This document shows positions 56,538-64,000 of a stretch of 64,000 nucleotides of DNA, piece by piece. The translations under genes and the position numbers were made by a program. This DNA is from Sinorhizobium shofinae (GTDB taxonomy: Bacteria > Pseudomonadota > Alphaproteobacteria > Rhizobiales > Rhizobiaceae). Under the pieces are notes generated by a model. It saw only the letters and a program-made list of their open reading frames with translations, ran no database searches and had not been told where the DNA came from. Positions within the stretch are counted from its first letter, which is position 1. The number at the start of each line of letters is the position of its first letter. The stretch covers positions 96,417 through 160,416 of the forward strand of contig MBFK01000009.1 in assembly GCA_001704765.1 (NCBI GenBank). The letters are read 5' to 3'.

Positions 56538-57431
56538 ATGAAGTTAAGCCGCCGACTGGTTCCCGACGTGACGACGCTACAGGCTTTCGAATGCGCGGCG
56601 CGCCACGGCAGCTTCACCCAGGCGGCGGCCGAGCTCAATCTCACCCAAAGCGCCGTCAGCCGGCAGATCAAGGATCTCGAAACCCAATTGGGCGTGCTGC
56701 TCTTCGAGCGGGTCCGTCAGCGGGTCATTCTCTCGGATGCGGGGCAGAAATTCCTGCCGGAGGTTCGCCGCCTGCTGCACCAGACCGAGGAGTTAATGGT
56801 GCGCGCCATGGCCTCGGCACGGGCCGATTCGAGCCTTTCCGTCGCCTCGCTGCCGACCTTCGGCAGCCGCTGGCTGGTGCCGCGCCTGCCCGATTTCCTG
56901 AGGCGCTATCCCGGCACGGTTCTCAACATCGCGTCACGCTCCGCACCGTTCGATTTCGACGAGCAGAATTTCGACCTGGCGATCCACTATGGCCAGCCGG
57001 TCTGGGCGCGCGCGACCTGCAGCTATCTGTGCAGCGAGGTCATCGTGCCGGCCGCAAGCCCGGCGCTTCTTGCAGCAAATTCGGTCGAGGTTCCCGAAGA
57101 CATCGGCGGCGGACCGCTGCTTCATCTTGCAACAAGGCCGAAGCTCTGGGCGCAATGGTTCGACGCGAACGGCGTCGACAGTCACGGCGCCTACCGGGGC
57201 AACCGGTTCGATCAATTCTCGATGGTCATCGAAGCGGCGACAGCAGGTCTCGGTTTTGCCCTTTTGCCCCGTTATCTGATCGAACAGGAACTCGCCGCAG
57301 GCACGTTGCGGATTGTACTCGATCGACCGATGCAGACTGAAAACAGCTATTATCTCGTCGTGCCGGAAGGCAAACTGGAAAACCCGATCAGCCGCGCCTT
57401 CCGGGAATGGATCAGCGAGCAGGTCGGCTGA
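56538..57431 (+). CDS. LysR family transcriptional regulator of the lysine/2-oxoadipate operon
   Basis: 297-residue LysR protein of the GcvA-like group. The HTH lies in TQAAAELNLTQSAVSRQIKD and the effector domain starts around residue 90 (LSVASLPTFGSRWLVPRLPDFL). It diverges from hglS. The 112-base intergenic region has an AT-rich stretch with GATCATTCTTAATTCTGAT near 56458, a plausible LysR-binding region. The inducer is probably a lysine-pathway intermediate; this is inference. Confidence 0.9.
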   Translation: MKLSRRLVPDVTTLQAFECAARHGSFTQAAAELNLTQSAVSRQIKDLETQLGVLLFERVRQRVILSDAGQKFLPEVRRLLHQTEELMVRAMASARADSSLSVASLPTFGSRWLVPRLPDFLRRYPGTVLNIASRSAPFDFDEQNFDLAIHYGQPVWARATCSYLCSEVIVPAASPALLAANSVEVPEDIGGGPLLHLATRPKLWAQWFDANGVDSHGAYRGNRFDQFSMVIEAATAGLGFALLPRYLIEQELAAGTLRIVLDRPMQTENSYYLVVPEGKLENPISRAFREWISEQVG

Positions 57432-57898
57432 AACCGACGCAGCCGGGGAGGGTGGAAGGCGGCTTTCTCAGCGGTCCTTTTGGGATCGCCACGCTGCCAC
57501 ATACCAGGAAGGGGCCGGATTTGACGGAAGCATTCATCGAGCCAGCGGGAGGGTGCGGCCGCGCCGCATTGCTGCCGCGGCAGTCCCGCGCAAATCGTCC
57601 AAGGCGGTGCTCGCAATCCTTGCAAGCCGCTGACACTACGGCTAAAAAATGCCACTTTCATGCATCACGCGGCCGTGACATCCAACGCGCCGTCGGCTTT
57701 GCGATCTCCAATGCCCAAGTCCCAGCCGGTGCCTGCTCCCGCGGGTTTCCGGCTCCAGGATGACGACAGCGGATGGGGGGACACATGACCGTGTCTAGAA
57801 ACGCGCCGGCGCCGCCTGGATCCCAAGGGCCGCAGCCACTTCGGCAGATCAACGAGAACCGGGCCGATCAACCCCGGTTGGAACCAGAATTCATACCC
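57432..57898. other. intergenic region upstream of ndvB with a probable dispersed repeat
   Basis: 467 bases between the LysR gene and the preferred ndvB start. From about 57700 to 57845 the sequence (AGGATGACGACAGCGGATGG, then CCGTGTCTAGA and GCCGCCTGGATCCC) looks like a rhizobial mosaic intergenic repeat rather than coding DNA; AGGATGACGAC is shared with the palindrome at 13763-13805. It is open in the ndvB frame, which makes a longer start at 57785 possible but less likely. Confidence 0.45.
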
Positions 57899-60800
57899 AT
57901 GCTCCAACATACGACGTCGTCCAATACACTGCGCGAACCCGAAGCGAAGCAAATCGATTATAACGATTCGATCCGCTCGACCTATTTCTCGTTCGACGAT
58001 CTGAGGGCATGCGGGGCCGAGCTTGCGCGGAGCGGCGTTTCCTCCCTGCCGGGATTCTTTTCCTTCGAGTTCCGCACGAGACACCGGGAGAACGAGAAGG
58101 AAATCTTTCGCGTATACCGGGCGACGGCGGCCGACGTTGAGGCCGGCGCTTCGATCACTCCGGCCGCCGAATGGCTGCTCGACAACCATCACGTCGTCGA
58201 GGAAGCGATCCAGGAGGTCCGGCGCGATTTTCCGCGCAAGTTCTACCGTCAATTGCCGACGCTGTCTGTCTCCGGCACGACCATTCCGCGCACCATGGCA
58301 CTTGCCTGGCTCTATGTGGCCCATACCCATAGCACCGTTACGCGGGAAAGCATCACCGCGATGGTGGAGGGGTTCCAGGAGCACGACACCTTCAAGATCG
58401 GCGAGCTGTGGGCGTTGCCGTCGATCCTGCGCTTCGTGCTCATCGAAAACCTGCGCCGCATCGCGATCCGCGTCGAACGCTCGCGCGGCATGCGGCGGAA
58501 GGCGAACGAGGTCGCGGACCAGATCATCCGCCTGAGCGACCCGGAAAGATGCCGCGCGCTGCTTGCGGAGTCCGAGGCGCTAGCCGCCGACAACACCTTC
58601 ATCGCCCAACTTCTCTATCGCATGCGCGACGGGTCGCAGACCTCGGGCGCGGTCATCGCCTGGATCGAGGAAAGGCTGGAGCGGCGCGGCACCGACGTCG
58701 AGGAGGCGCTGGTCGCCGAGCAGAACCGCCTGTCGTCGGGCAACGCGACGATGAGCAACATCATTCGCAGCCTGCGCGAGATCGACGACACGGACTGGGC
58801 CGTCTGGTTCGAGAGTGTCAGCAAGATCGACGCGACGCTGCGCGAGGGCTCCGACTATGCGGCGCTCGATTTCGGCTCGCGCAACAAGTATCGCGACACG
58901 ATCGAAAAGCTCGCCCGCCGGTCCGGCTACAGCGAGCACGAGGTCACGGAAACCGCGGTCGAGATGGTCGAGGAGGCGAAGGCGGCCGCTGCGGTCGAGG
59001 CGCCGCTGCAGGAGCCGAATGTCGGCGCCTTCCTCGTCGGCAAGCAGCGCAAGGACCTGGAGAAGAGGATCGGCTATTCGCCGTCGGTGCTCCAGCGCAT
59101 GATCCGCCTGGTGCGCAAGCTGGACTGGTTTGCGATCGCCGGGCCGAACATCCTGCTGACCATCCTGGCGATGATCGCCGTCTACGTTTTCGTCAGCCCG
59201 ATGGACATTCCGAGCGGCGCCAAGCTGATCATGCTGCTGCTTTTCGCGCTGCCGGCTTCCGAGGGCGCGATGGGCCTGTTCAACACGCTTGTAACGCTCT
59301 TCGTCAGGCCGTCGCGGCTCGTGGGCTACGAATTCCTCGACGGCATTCCGCAGGACGCCCGCACGCTTGTCGTGGTGCCCTGTCTGATCGCCAAGCGCGA
59401 CCATGTCGACGAACTGGTGCGCAATCTCGAGGTTCACTACCTCGCCAATCCGCGCGGCGAGATCTATTTCGCGCTCCTAAGCGACTGGGCCGACAGCAAG
59501 TTCGAGGAAACGCCTGCCGATTCGGACGTGCTGGAATATGCCAAGCGGGAAGTGGCGTCGCTCACGGCCCGCTATGCCTATGACGGTAAGACCCGCTTCT
59601 TCCTTCTGCACCGCCGGCGGCTGTTCAACGAGGCCGAAGGCGTCTGGATGGGATGGGAGCGTAAGCGCGGCAAGCTGCACGAGCTCAACCTCCTGTTGCG
59701 CGGCGATCGCGACACCTCGTTCCTCCAGGGCGCCAACACGGTGCCGGAGGGCGTGCAATATGTCATGACCCTCGATTCCGACACGCGCCTGATGCGTGAT
59801 GCGGTGACAAAGTTGGTCGGCAAGCTCTATCACCCGATCAACCGGCCGGTCGTGAACCCCCGAACGCAGGACGTCGTAGCCGGCTACAGCCTCTTGCAGC
59901 CGCGCGTGACGCCGTCGCTGACGACGGGCAACGAGGCCTCTGCCTTCCAGCGCATCTTCTCGATCAACCGTGGCATCGACCCCTACATCTTCACCGTCTC
60001 CGACGTCTATCAGGACATCACCGACGAAGGCAGTTTCACCGGCAAGGGCCTCTACCACGTCGATGCCTTCGAGGCCGCGCTCAAGGGCCGGATCGAAGAG
60101 AATGCCGTGCTCAGCCACGACCTGCTCGAGGGCTCCTATGCGCGCTGCGCGCTGGTGACCGACATCGAGCTCGTCGAGGATTTTCCGACCCGATACGAGG
60201 TCGAAATGTCGCGCCAGCACCGCTGGGCGCGCGGCGACTGGCAGCTTCTGCCTTACATCTTCAGCCTGACGAACGGGCTCTCCATGCTCGGCCGCTGGAA
60301 GATGTATGACAACCTGCGCCGCTCGCTGATCCCCGTCGCCTGGCTCGCCGCCTCCGTCATGGGCTGGTACTACATGGAGCCGACGGATGCGCTGATCTGG
60401 CAGATCGTGCTGATCTTCAGCCTTTTCGTCGCACCGACGCTGTCGCTCATCTCCGGAATCATGCCGCGGCGCAACGATATCGTCGCCAGGGCGCATATCC
60501 ACACGGTGCTTTCCGACATCCGCGCCGCCAATGCTCAAGTTGCCTTGCGCATTGTCTTCATCGCCCACAACGCGGCGATGATGGCGGACGCGATCGTCCG
60601 GTCGCTCTACCGCACCTTCGTCAGCCGCAAGCTGATGCTCGAATGGCGCACGGCCGCGCAGGTTCAGAGCGCCGGCCACGGCTCGATCGGCGACTATTTC
60701 CGCGCCATGTGGACGGCGCCGGCTCTCTCCGTCGTCTCGCTGGCGCTCGCGGCCGTCTCCGACACCGGACTGCCCTTCATCGGCATCCCGTTCGCCCTCC

Positions 60801-63800
60801 TCTGGGCTGCATCGCCGGCGGTCGCATGGTTCGTCAGCCAGTCGGCGGAAACGGAAGACCAGCTCGTCGTTTCCGATGAGGCGATCGACGACATGCGCAA
60901 GATCGCCCGGCGGACATGGCGCTATTTCGAGACCTTCGTCACCGCCGAGCAGAACTTCCTGCCGCCGGACAATTTCCAGGAGACCCCACAACCGGTTTTG
61001 GCGGAACGGACCTCGCCGACGAATATCGGCGTCTATCTCCTGTCGGCAATGTCGGCGCGCTCCTTCGGCTGGATCGGCTTCGAGGAAACGATCACCCGAC
61101 TCGAACAGACGATCGCGACGATCGATCGCATGCCCAAATATCGCGGCCATCTCTTCAACTGGTACCGCACGCGCGGCCTCGAAACGATGGAGCCGCGCTA
61201 TATCTCGTCGGTCGACAGCGGCAATCTGGCCGGGCACCTGATCGCGGTGTCTTCAATGTGCCGGGAATGGGCCGAGGCGCCCTCCGCCCATGTCCAGGGC
61301 AATCTCGACGGCATAGGCGACGTCGCCGCCATCCTCGCCGAAGTGCTGGACGAGCTGCCGGACGACCGCAAGACCGTGCGTCCGCTGCGGCGGCTGATCG
61401 AAGAGCGCATCGCCGGCTTCCAGAACGCGCTCGCCGCGGTCAAGCGGGAGCACGAGTTCGCCTCGATCCGGGTCATCAACCTGGCGGTGCTTGCCCGCGA
61501 CATGCACAAGCTTACCCTCAATCTCGACCATGAGGTCCGCACCGCCCAAAGCGGCGAAGTGACGACCTGGGCGAGCTCGCTCGTGGCGACCTGCGAGGCG
61601 CACATCGCCGACGGGGTCTTCGATCTCGGTGCGATCGACTCGCTGCGCCAGCGCCTGCTGGTGCTCAAGGACCGGGCCCGCGACATCGCCTTCTCGATGG
61701 ATTTCAGCTTCCTTTTCCGGCCGGAGCGGCGGCTGCTCTCGATCGGTTACCGGGTGAACGCCAACGAGCTCGACGAGGCCTGCTACGACCTCCTGGCTTC
61801 GGAAGCGCGGCTGACGAGCCTCTTTGCGATCGCCAAGGGGGATCTGCCGACCGAGCATTGGTACAAGCTCGGACGCCCGATCGTGCCGATCGGCGCGCGC
61901 GGTGCGCTCGTCTCCTGGTCCGGCTCGATGTTCGAATATCTGATGCCGCCGCTCGTCATGCAGGAGCGGCAAGGCGGCATCCTCAACCAGACGAACAATC
62001 TGGTGGTGCAGGAGCAGATCAACCATGGCCGGCGCCTCGGGACCCCTTGGGGCATCTCCGAAGCCGCCTTCAACGCGCGCGACCACGAACTCACCTACCA
62101 GTACACGAATTTCGGCGTGCCGACGCTGGGCCTCAAACGCGGCCTCGGCCAGAATGCGGTGATCGCGCCCTATGCGTCGATCCTTGCCTGCATGTACGAT
62201 CCGAAGTCGGCACTCGCCAATCTGGAGCGGTTGAGAGAAGGCGGCGCCCTTGGTGCCTATGGCTACCACGACGCGGTGGATTTCACGCCGACGCGTGTGC
62301 CCGAAGGGCAGAAATGCGCCGTGGTGCGCAACTACTACGCCCACCACCACGGCATGTCGATCGCAGCCATCGCAAACGTCGTCTTCAATGGGCAGTTGCG
62401 CGAATGGTTCCACGCCGATCCGGTGATCGAGGCGGCGGAGCTCCTGCTGCAGGAGAAGGCGCCACGCGACATTCCGGTGATGGCGGCCAAGCGCGAGCCG
62501 GAATCACTCGGCAAGGGACAGGCCGACCTGCTGCGCCCGGAAGTCCGGGTCATCGAGGACCCGCTGTCGCAGGACCGCGAGACGGTGTTCCTGTCGAACG
62601 GCCACTATTCGATCATGCTGACGGCGACGGGCGCCGGCTATGCGCGCTGGAACGGCCAGTCGGTCACGCGTTGGAAGCCGGATCCGGTGGAGGACAGGAC
62701 GGGCACGTTCATCTTCCTGCGCGACACCGTGACCGGCGAGTGGTGGTCGGCGACCGCCGAGCCGCGGCGCCTCGAGGGCGAAAAGACCCTCACCCGCTTC
62801 GGCGACGACAAGGCCGAGTTCGTCAAGACCGTCGGTGATCTGACGAGCGAAGTGGAATGCATCGTCGCCACCGAACACGACGCGGAAGGCCGTCGGGTGA
62901 TCCTGCTCAACACCGGCACCGAAGACCGGTTCATCGAAGTCACCTCCTATGCCGAGCCGGTGCTCGCCATGGAGGAGGCCGACAGTTCGCATCCGGCTTT
63001 CTCGAAGATGTTCATCCGCACGGAGATCAGCCGTCAGGGCGACGTCATCCGGGTGTCGCGCAACAAGCGCAGCCCCGGTGACCCGGATATCGAGGTCGCG
63101 CATCTCATCACCGACAATGCCGGCAGCGATCGCCACACCCAGGCGGAAACCGACCGCCGCCGCTTCCTCGGCCAGGGTCGCACGCTGTCGGAGGCCGCTG
63201 CCTTCGACCAGGGCGTGAGCCTGTCGGGCACCGACGGCTATACGCTCGATCCGATCATGGCGCTCCGGCGCGTCGTGCGGGTTCCGGCCGGCAAGAAGGT
63301 GAGCGTCATCTTCTGGACGATCGCAGCGCCGGACCGGGAAGCGGTCGACCGGGCGATCGACCGCTACCGCCACCCCGAAACCTTCAACCACGAGCTCATC
63401 CATGCCTGGACCCGCAGCCAAGTGCAGATGCGCCATGTCGGGATCAGCTCGAAAGAGGCGGCGAGCTTCCAGATGCTCGGCCGCTATCTGGTCTATCCGG
63501 ACATGCACCTTCGCGCCGACACGGCGAGCGTCAAGGCCGGCCTCGCTTCCCAGGCGGCGCTCTGGCCGCTGGCGATCTCCGGCGATTTCCCGATCTTCTG
63601 CCTGAGGATCAATGACGACGGCGACCTCGGCATCGCCCGCGAGGCGCTGCGCGCGCAGGAGTATCTCAGAGCCCGCGGCATCACCGCTGATCTGGTGGTC
63701 GTCAACGAGCGCGCTTCGTCCTATGCGCAGGACCTGCAGCACACGCTCGATTCCATGTGCGAGAACCTGAGGCTGCGCGGCCTCTCGGACGGCCCGCGCC

Positions 63801-64000
63801 AGCACATCTTCGCGGTGCGACGTGACCTGATGGAGCCGGAGACCTGGTCGACGCTGATCTCGGCGTCGCGCGCCGTCTTCCATGCCCGCAACGGCACGAT
63901 CACCGACCAGATCGCCCGCGCCGCCGCCCTTTACGCAAAGCCTGCGGAAGAGGCGAAGGAGAGCACGCGCATGCTGCTGCCGGTGATCCAGGACGGGGCC
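57899..64000 (+). CDS. ndvB: cyclic beta-1,2-glucan synthase NdvB (3' end outside the window)
   Basis: About 2034 codons are visible with no stop; the family is roughly 2800 residues. It makes cyclic beta-1,2-glucans for osmoadaptation and host infection in rhizobia, at the inner membrane. After an N-terminal region (EAKQIDYNDSIRSTYFSFDD) a GT84 glycosyltransferase domain appears, with transmembrane helices around residues 410-470 and 800-960, DSD at 626-628 in TLDSDTRL and QHRW at 773-776. Later residues form the glycoside phosphorylase-like (GH94) region. The start MLQHTTSSN at 57899 matches the family; ATG 57785 is in frame after a G-rich sequence but would translate repeat-like DNA. Confidence 0.95.
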   Translation, partial: MLQHTTSSNTLREPEAKQIDYNDSIRSTYFSFDDLRACGAELARSGVSSLPGFFSFEFRTRHRENEKEIFRVYRATAADVEAGASITPAAEWLLDNHHVVEEAIQEVRRDFPRKFYRQLPTLSVSGTTIPRTMALAWLYVAHTHSTVTRESITAMVEGFQEHDTFKIGELWALPSILRFVLIENLRRIAIRVERSRGMRRKANEVADQIIRLSDPERCRALLAESEALAADNTFIAQLLYRMRDGSQTSGAVIAWIEERLERRGTDVEEALVAEQNRLSSGNATMSNIIRSLREIDDTDWAVWFESVSKIDATLREGSDYAALDFGSRNKYRDTIEKLARRSGYSEHEVTETAVEMVEEAKAAAAVEAPLQEPNVGAFLVGKQRKDLEKRIGYSPSVLQRMIRLVRKLDWFAIAGPNILLTILAMIAVYVFVSPMDIPSGAKLIMLLLFALPASEGAMGLFNTLVTLFVRPSRLVGYEFLDGIPQDARTLVVVPCLIAKRDHVDELVRNLEVHYLANPRGEIYFALLSDWADSKFEETPADSDVLEYAKREVASLTARYAYDGKTRFFLLHRRRLFNEAEGVWMGWERKRGKLHELNLLLRGDRDTSFLQGANTVPEGVQYVMTLDSDTRLMRDAVTKLVGKLYHPINRPVVNPRTQDVVAGYSLLQPRVTPSLTTGNEASAFQRIFSINRGIDPYIFTVSDVYQDITDEGSFTGKGLYHVDAFEAALKGRIEENAVLSHDLLEGSYARCALVTDIELVEDFPTRYEVEMSRQHRWARGDWQLLPYIFSLTNGLSMLGRWKMYDNLRRSLIPVAWLAASVMGWYYMEPTDALIWQIVLIFSLFVAPTLSLISGIMPRRNDIVARAHIHTVLSDIRAANAQVALRIVFIAHNAAMMADAIVRSLYRTFVSRKLMLEWRTAAQVQSAGHGSIGDYFRAMWTAPALSVVSLALAAVSDTGLPFIGIPFALLWAASPAVAWFVSQSAETEDQLVVSDEAIDDMRKIARRTWRYFETFVTAEQNFLPPDNFQETPQPVLAERTSPTNIGVYLLSAMSARSFGWIGFEETITRLEQTIATIDRMPKYRGHLFNWYRTRGLETMEPRYISSVDSGNLAGHLIAVSSMCREWAEAPSAHVQGNLDGIGDVAAILAEVLDELPDDRKTVRPLRRLIEERIAGFQNALAAVKREHEFASIRVINLAVLARDMHKLTLNLDHEVRTAQSGEVTTWASSLVATCEAHIADGVFDLGAIDSLRQRLLVLKDRARDIAFSMDFSFLFRPERRLLSIGYRVNANELDEACYDLLASEARLTSLFAIAKGDLPTEHWYKLGRPIVPIGARGALVSWSGSMFEYLMPPLVMQERQGGILNQTNNLVVQEQINHGRRLGTPWGISEAAFNARDHELTYQYTNFGVPTLGLKRGLGQNAVIAPYASILACMYDPKSALANLERLREGGALGAYGYHDAVDFTPTRVPEGQKCAVVRNYYAHHHGMSIAAIANVVFNGQLREWFHADPVIEAAELLLQEKAPRDIPVMAAKREPESLGKGQADLLRPEVRVIEDPLSQDRETVFLSNGHYSIMLTATGAGYARWNGQSVTRWKPDPVEDRTGTFIFLRDTVTGEWWSATAEPRRLEGEKTLTRFGDDKAEFVKTVGDLTSEVECIVATEHDAEGRRVILLNTGTEDRFIEVTSYAEPVLAMEEADSSHPAFSKMFIRTEISRQGDVIRVSRNKRSPGDPDIEVAHLITDNAGSDRHTQAETDRRRFLGQGRTLSEAAAFDQGVSLSGTDGYTLDPIMALRRVVRVPAGKKVSVIFWTIAAPDREAVDRAIDRYRHPETFNHELIHAWTRSQVQMRHVGISSKEAASFQMLGRYLVYPDMHLRADTASVKAGLASQAALWPLAISGDFPIFCLRINDDGDLGIAREALRAQEYLRARGITADLVVVNERASSYAQDLQHTLDSMCENLRLRGLSDGPRQHIFAVRRDLMEPETWSTLISASRAVFHARNGTITDQIARAAALYAKPAEEAKESTRMLLPVIQDGA

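Noticed and set aside
59477..61237. Minus-strand frame of 586 codons inside ndvB
   Set aside because: Antisense shadow of the glycosyltransferase domain.

Overview
The window is a GC-rich, densely coded stretch of a rhizobial chromosome. It most likely comes from Sinorhizobium/Ensifer or a close relative. The evidence is the gene set (cyclic beta-1,2-glucan synthase ndvB, the DUF1013 cell-cycle regulator TrcR, the large ~1600-residue NAD-glutamate dehydrogenase, several CUT1 ABC and LacI/LysR genes) and short palindromic intergenic repeats that I recall as typical of rhizobia. I see no rRNA, tRNA, CRISPR array, insertion sequence or prophage. Genus assignment is inference from gene content, not from a database search.

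Layout. Positions 1-31.7 kb are mostly housekeeping genes: a YggS PLP-binding protein, a propionyl-CoA-synthetase-like enzyme, a GcvA-like LysR regulator divergent from an orphan ectoine-synthase-like cupin, trcR, acetyl-CoA synthetase, a DUF1674 protein, htpX-rsmB, a heparinase II/III-like protein, purH, a UMF1-type MFS protein, NAD-glutamate dehydrogenase, pyridoxal kinase, beta-carbonic anhydrase, a MltB-type transglycosylase, asd, an MHS-type transporter with a very large periplasmic insertion, a PAP2 phosphatase, leuB, a LysE-type exporter and an M3 peptidase.

Positions 31.8-50.7 kb are a catabolic island with two LacI regulators. A DUF993 aldolase-like gene diverges from lacI-1, a Gfo/Idh/MocA dehydrogenase, a CoA-transferase, an enoyl-CoA hydratase and an aldehyde dehydrogenase, whose reading frames overlap. 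A second LacI gene diverges from a CUT1 sugar ABC transporter operon that continues into a GMC oxidoreductase and an SDR. A last unit encodes a second GMC oxidoreductase, a Dabb protein and a glycerate-2-kinase-type protein. The 14-bp palindrome TTGGAACGTTCCAA occurs in front of lacI-1 and again 14 kb away in front of the second GMC gene, with a degenerate copy in front of the DUF993 gene. This suggests one regulon spanning the island. The substrate is unknown.

Positions 50.7-57.4 kb hold a four-gene minus-strand operon (2-oxoadipate dioxygenase/decarboxylase HglS, D-2-hydroxyglutarate dehydrogenase-like flavoprotein, ALDH7-type piperideine-6-carboxylate/aminoadipate semialdehyde dehydrogenase, class I aminotransferase) divergent from a LysR regulator. 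Together these make a coherent lysine -> 2-aminoadipate -> 2-oxoadipate -> D-2-hydroxyglutarate -> 2-oxoglutarate route. The window ends inside ndvB (about 2034 codons visible).

The items most worth attention are the orphan EctC-like protein with substituted active-site positions, the two-LacI catabolic island with its shared operators, and the lysine operon whose aminotransferase would usually be called aspartate aminotransferase. I did not find an obviously new defence or mobile system.
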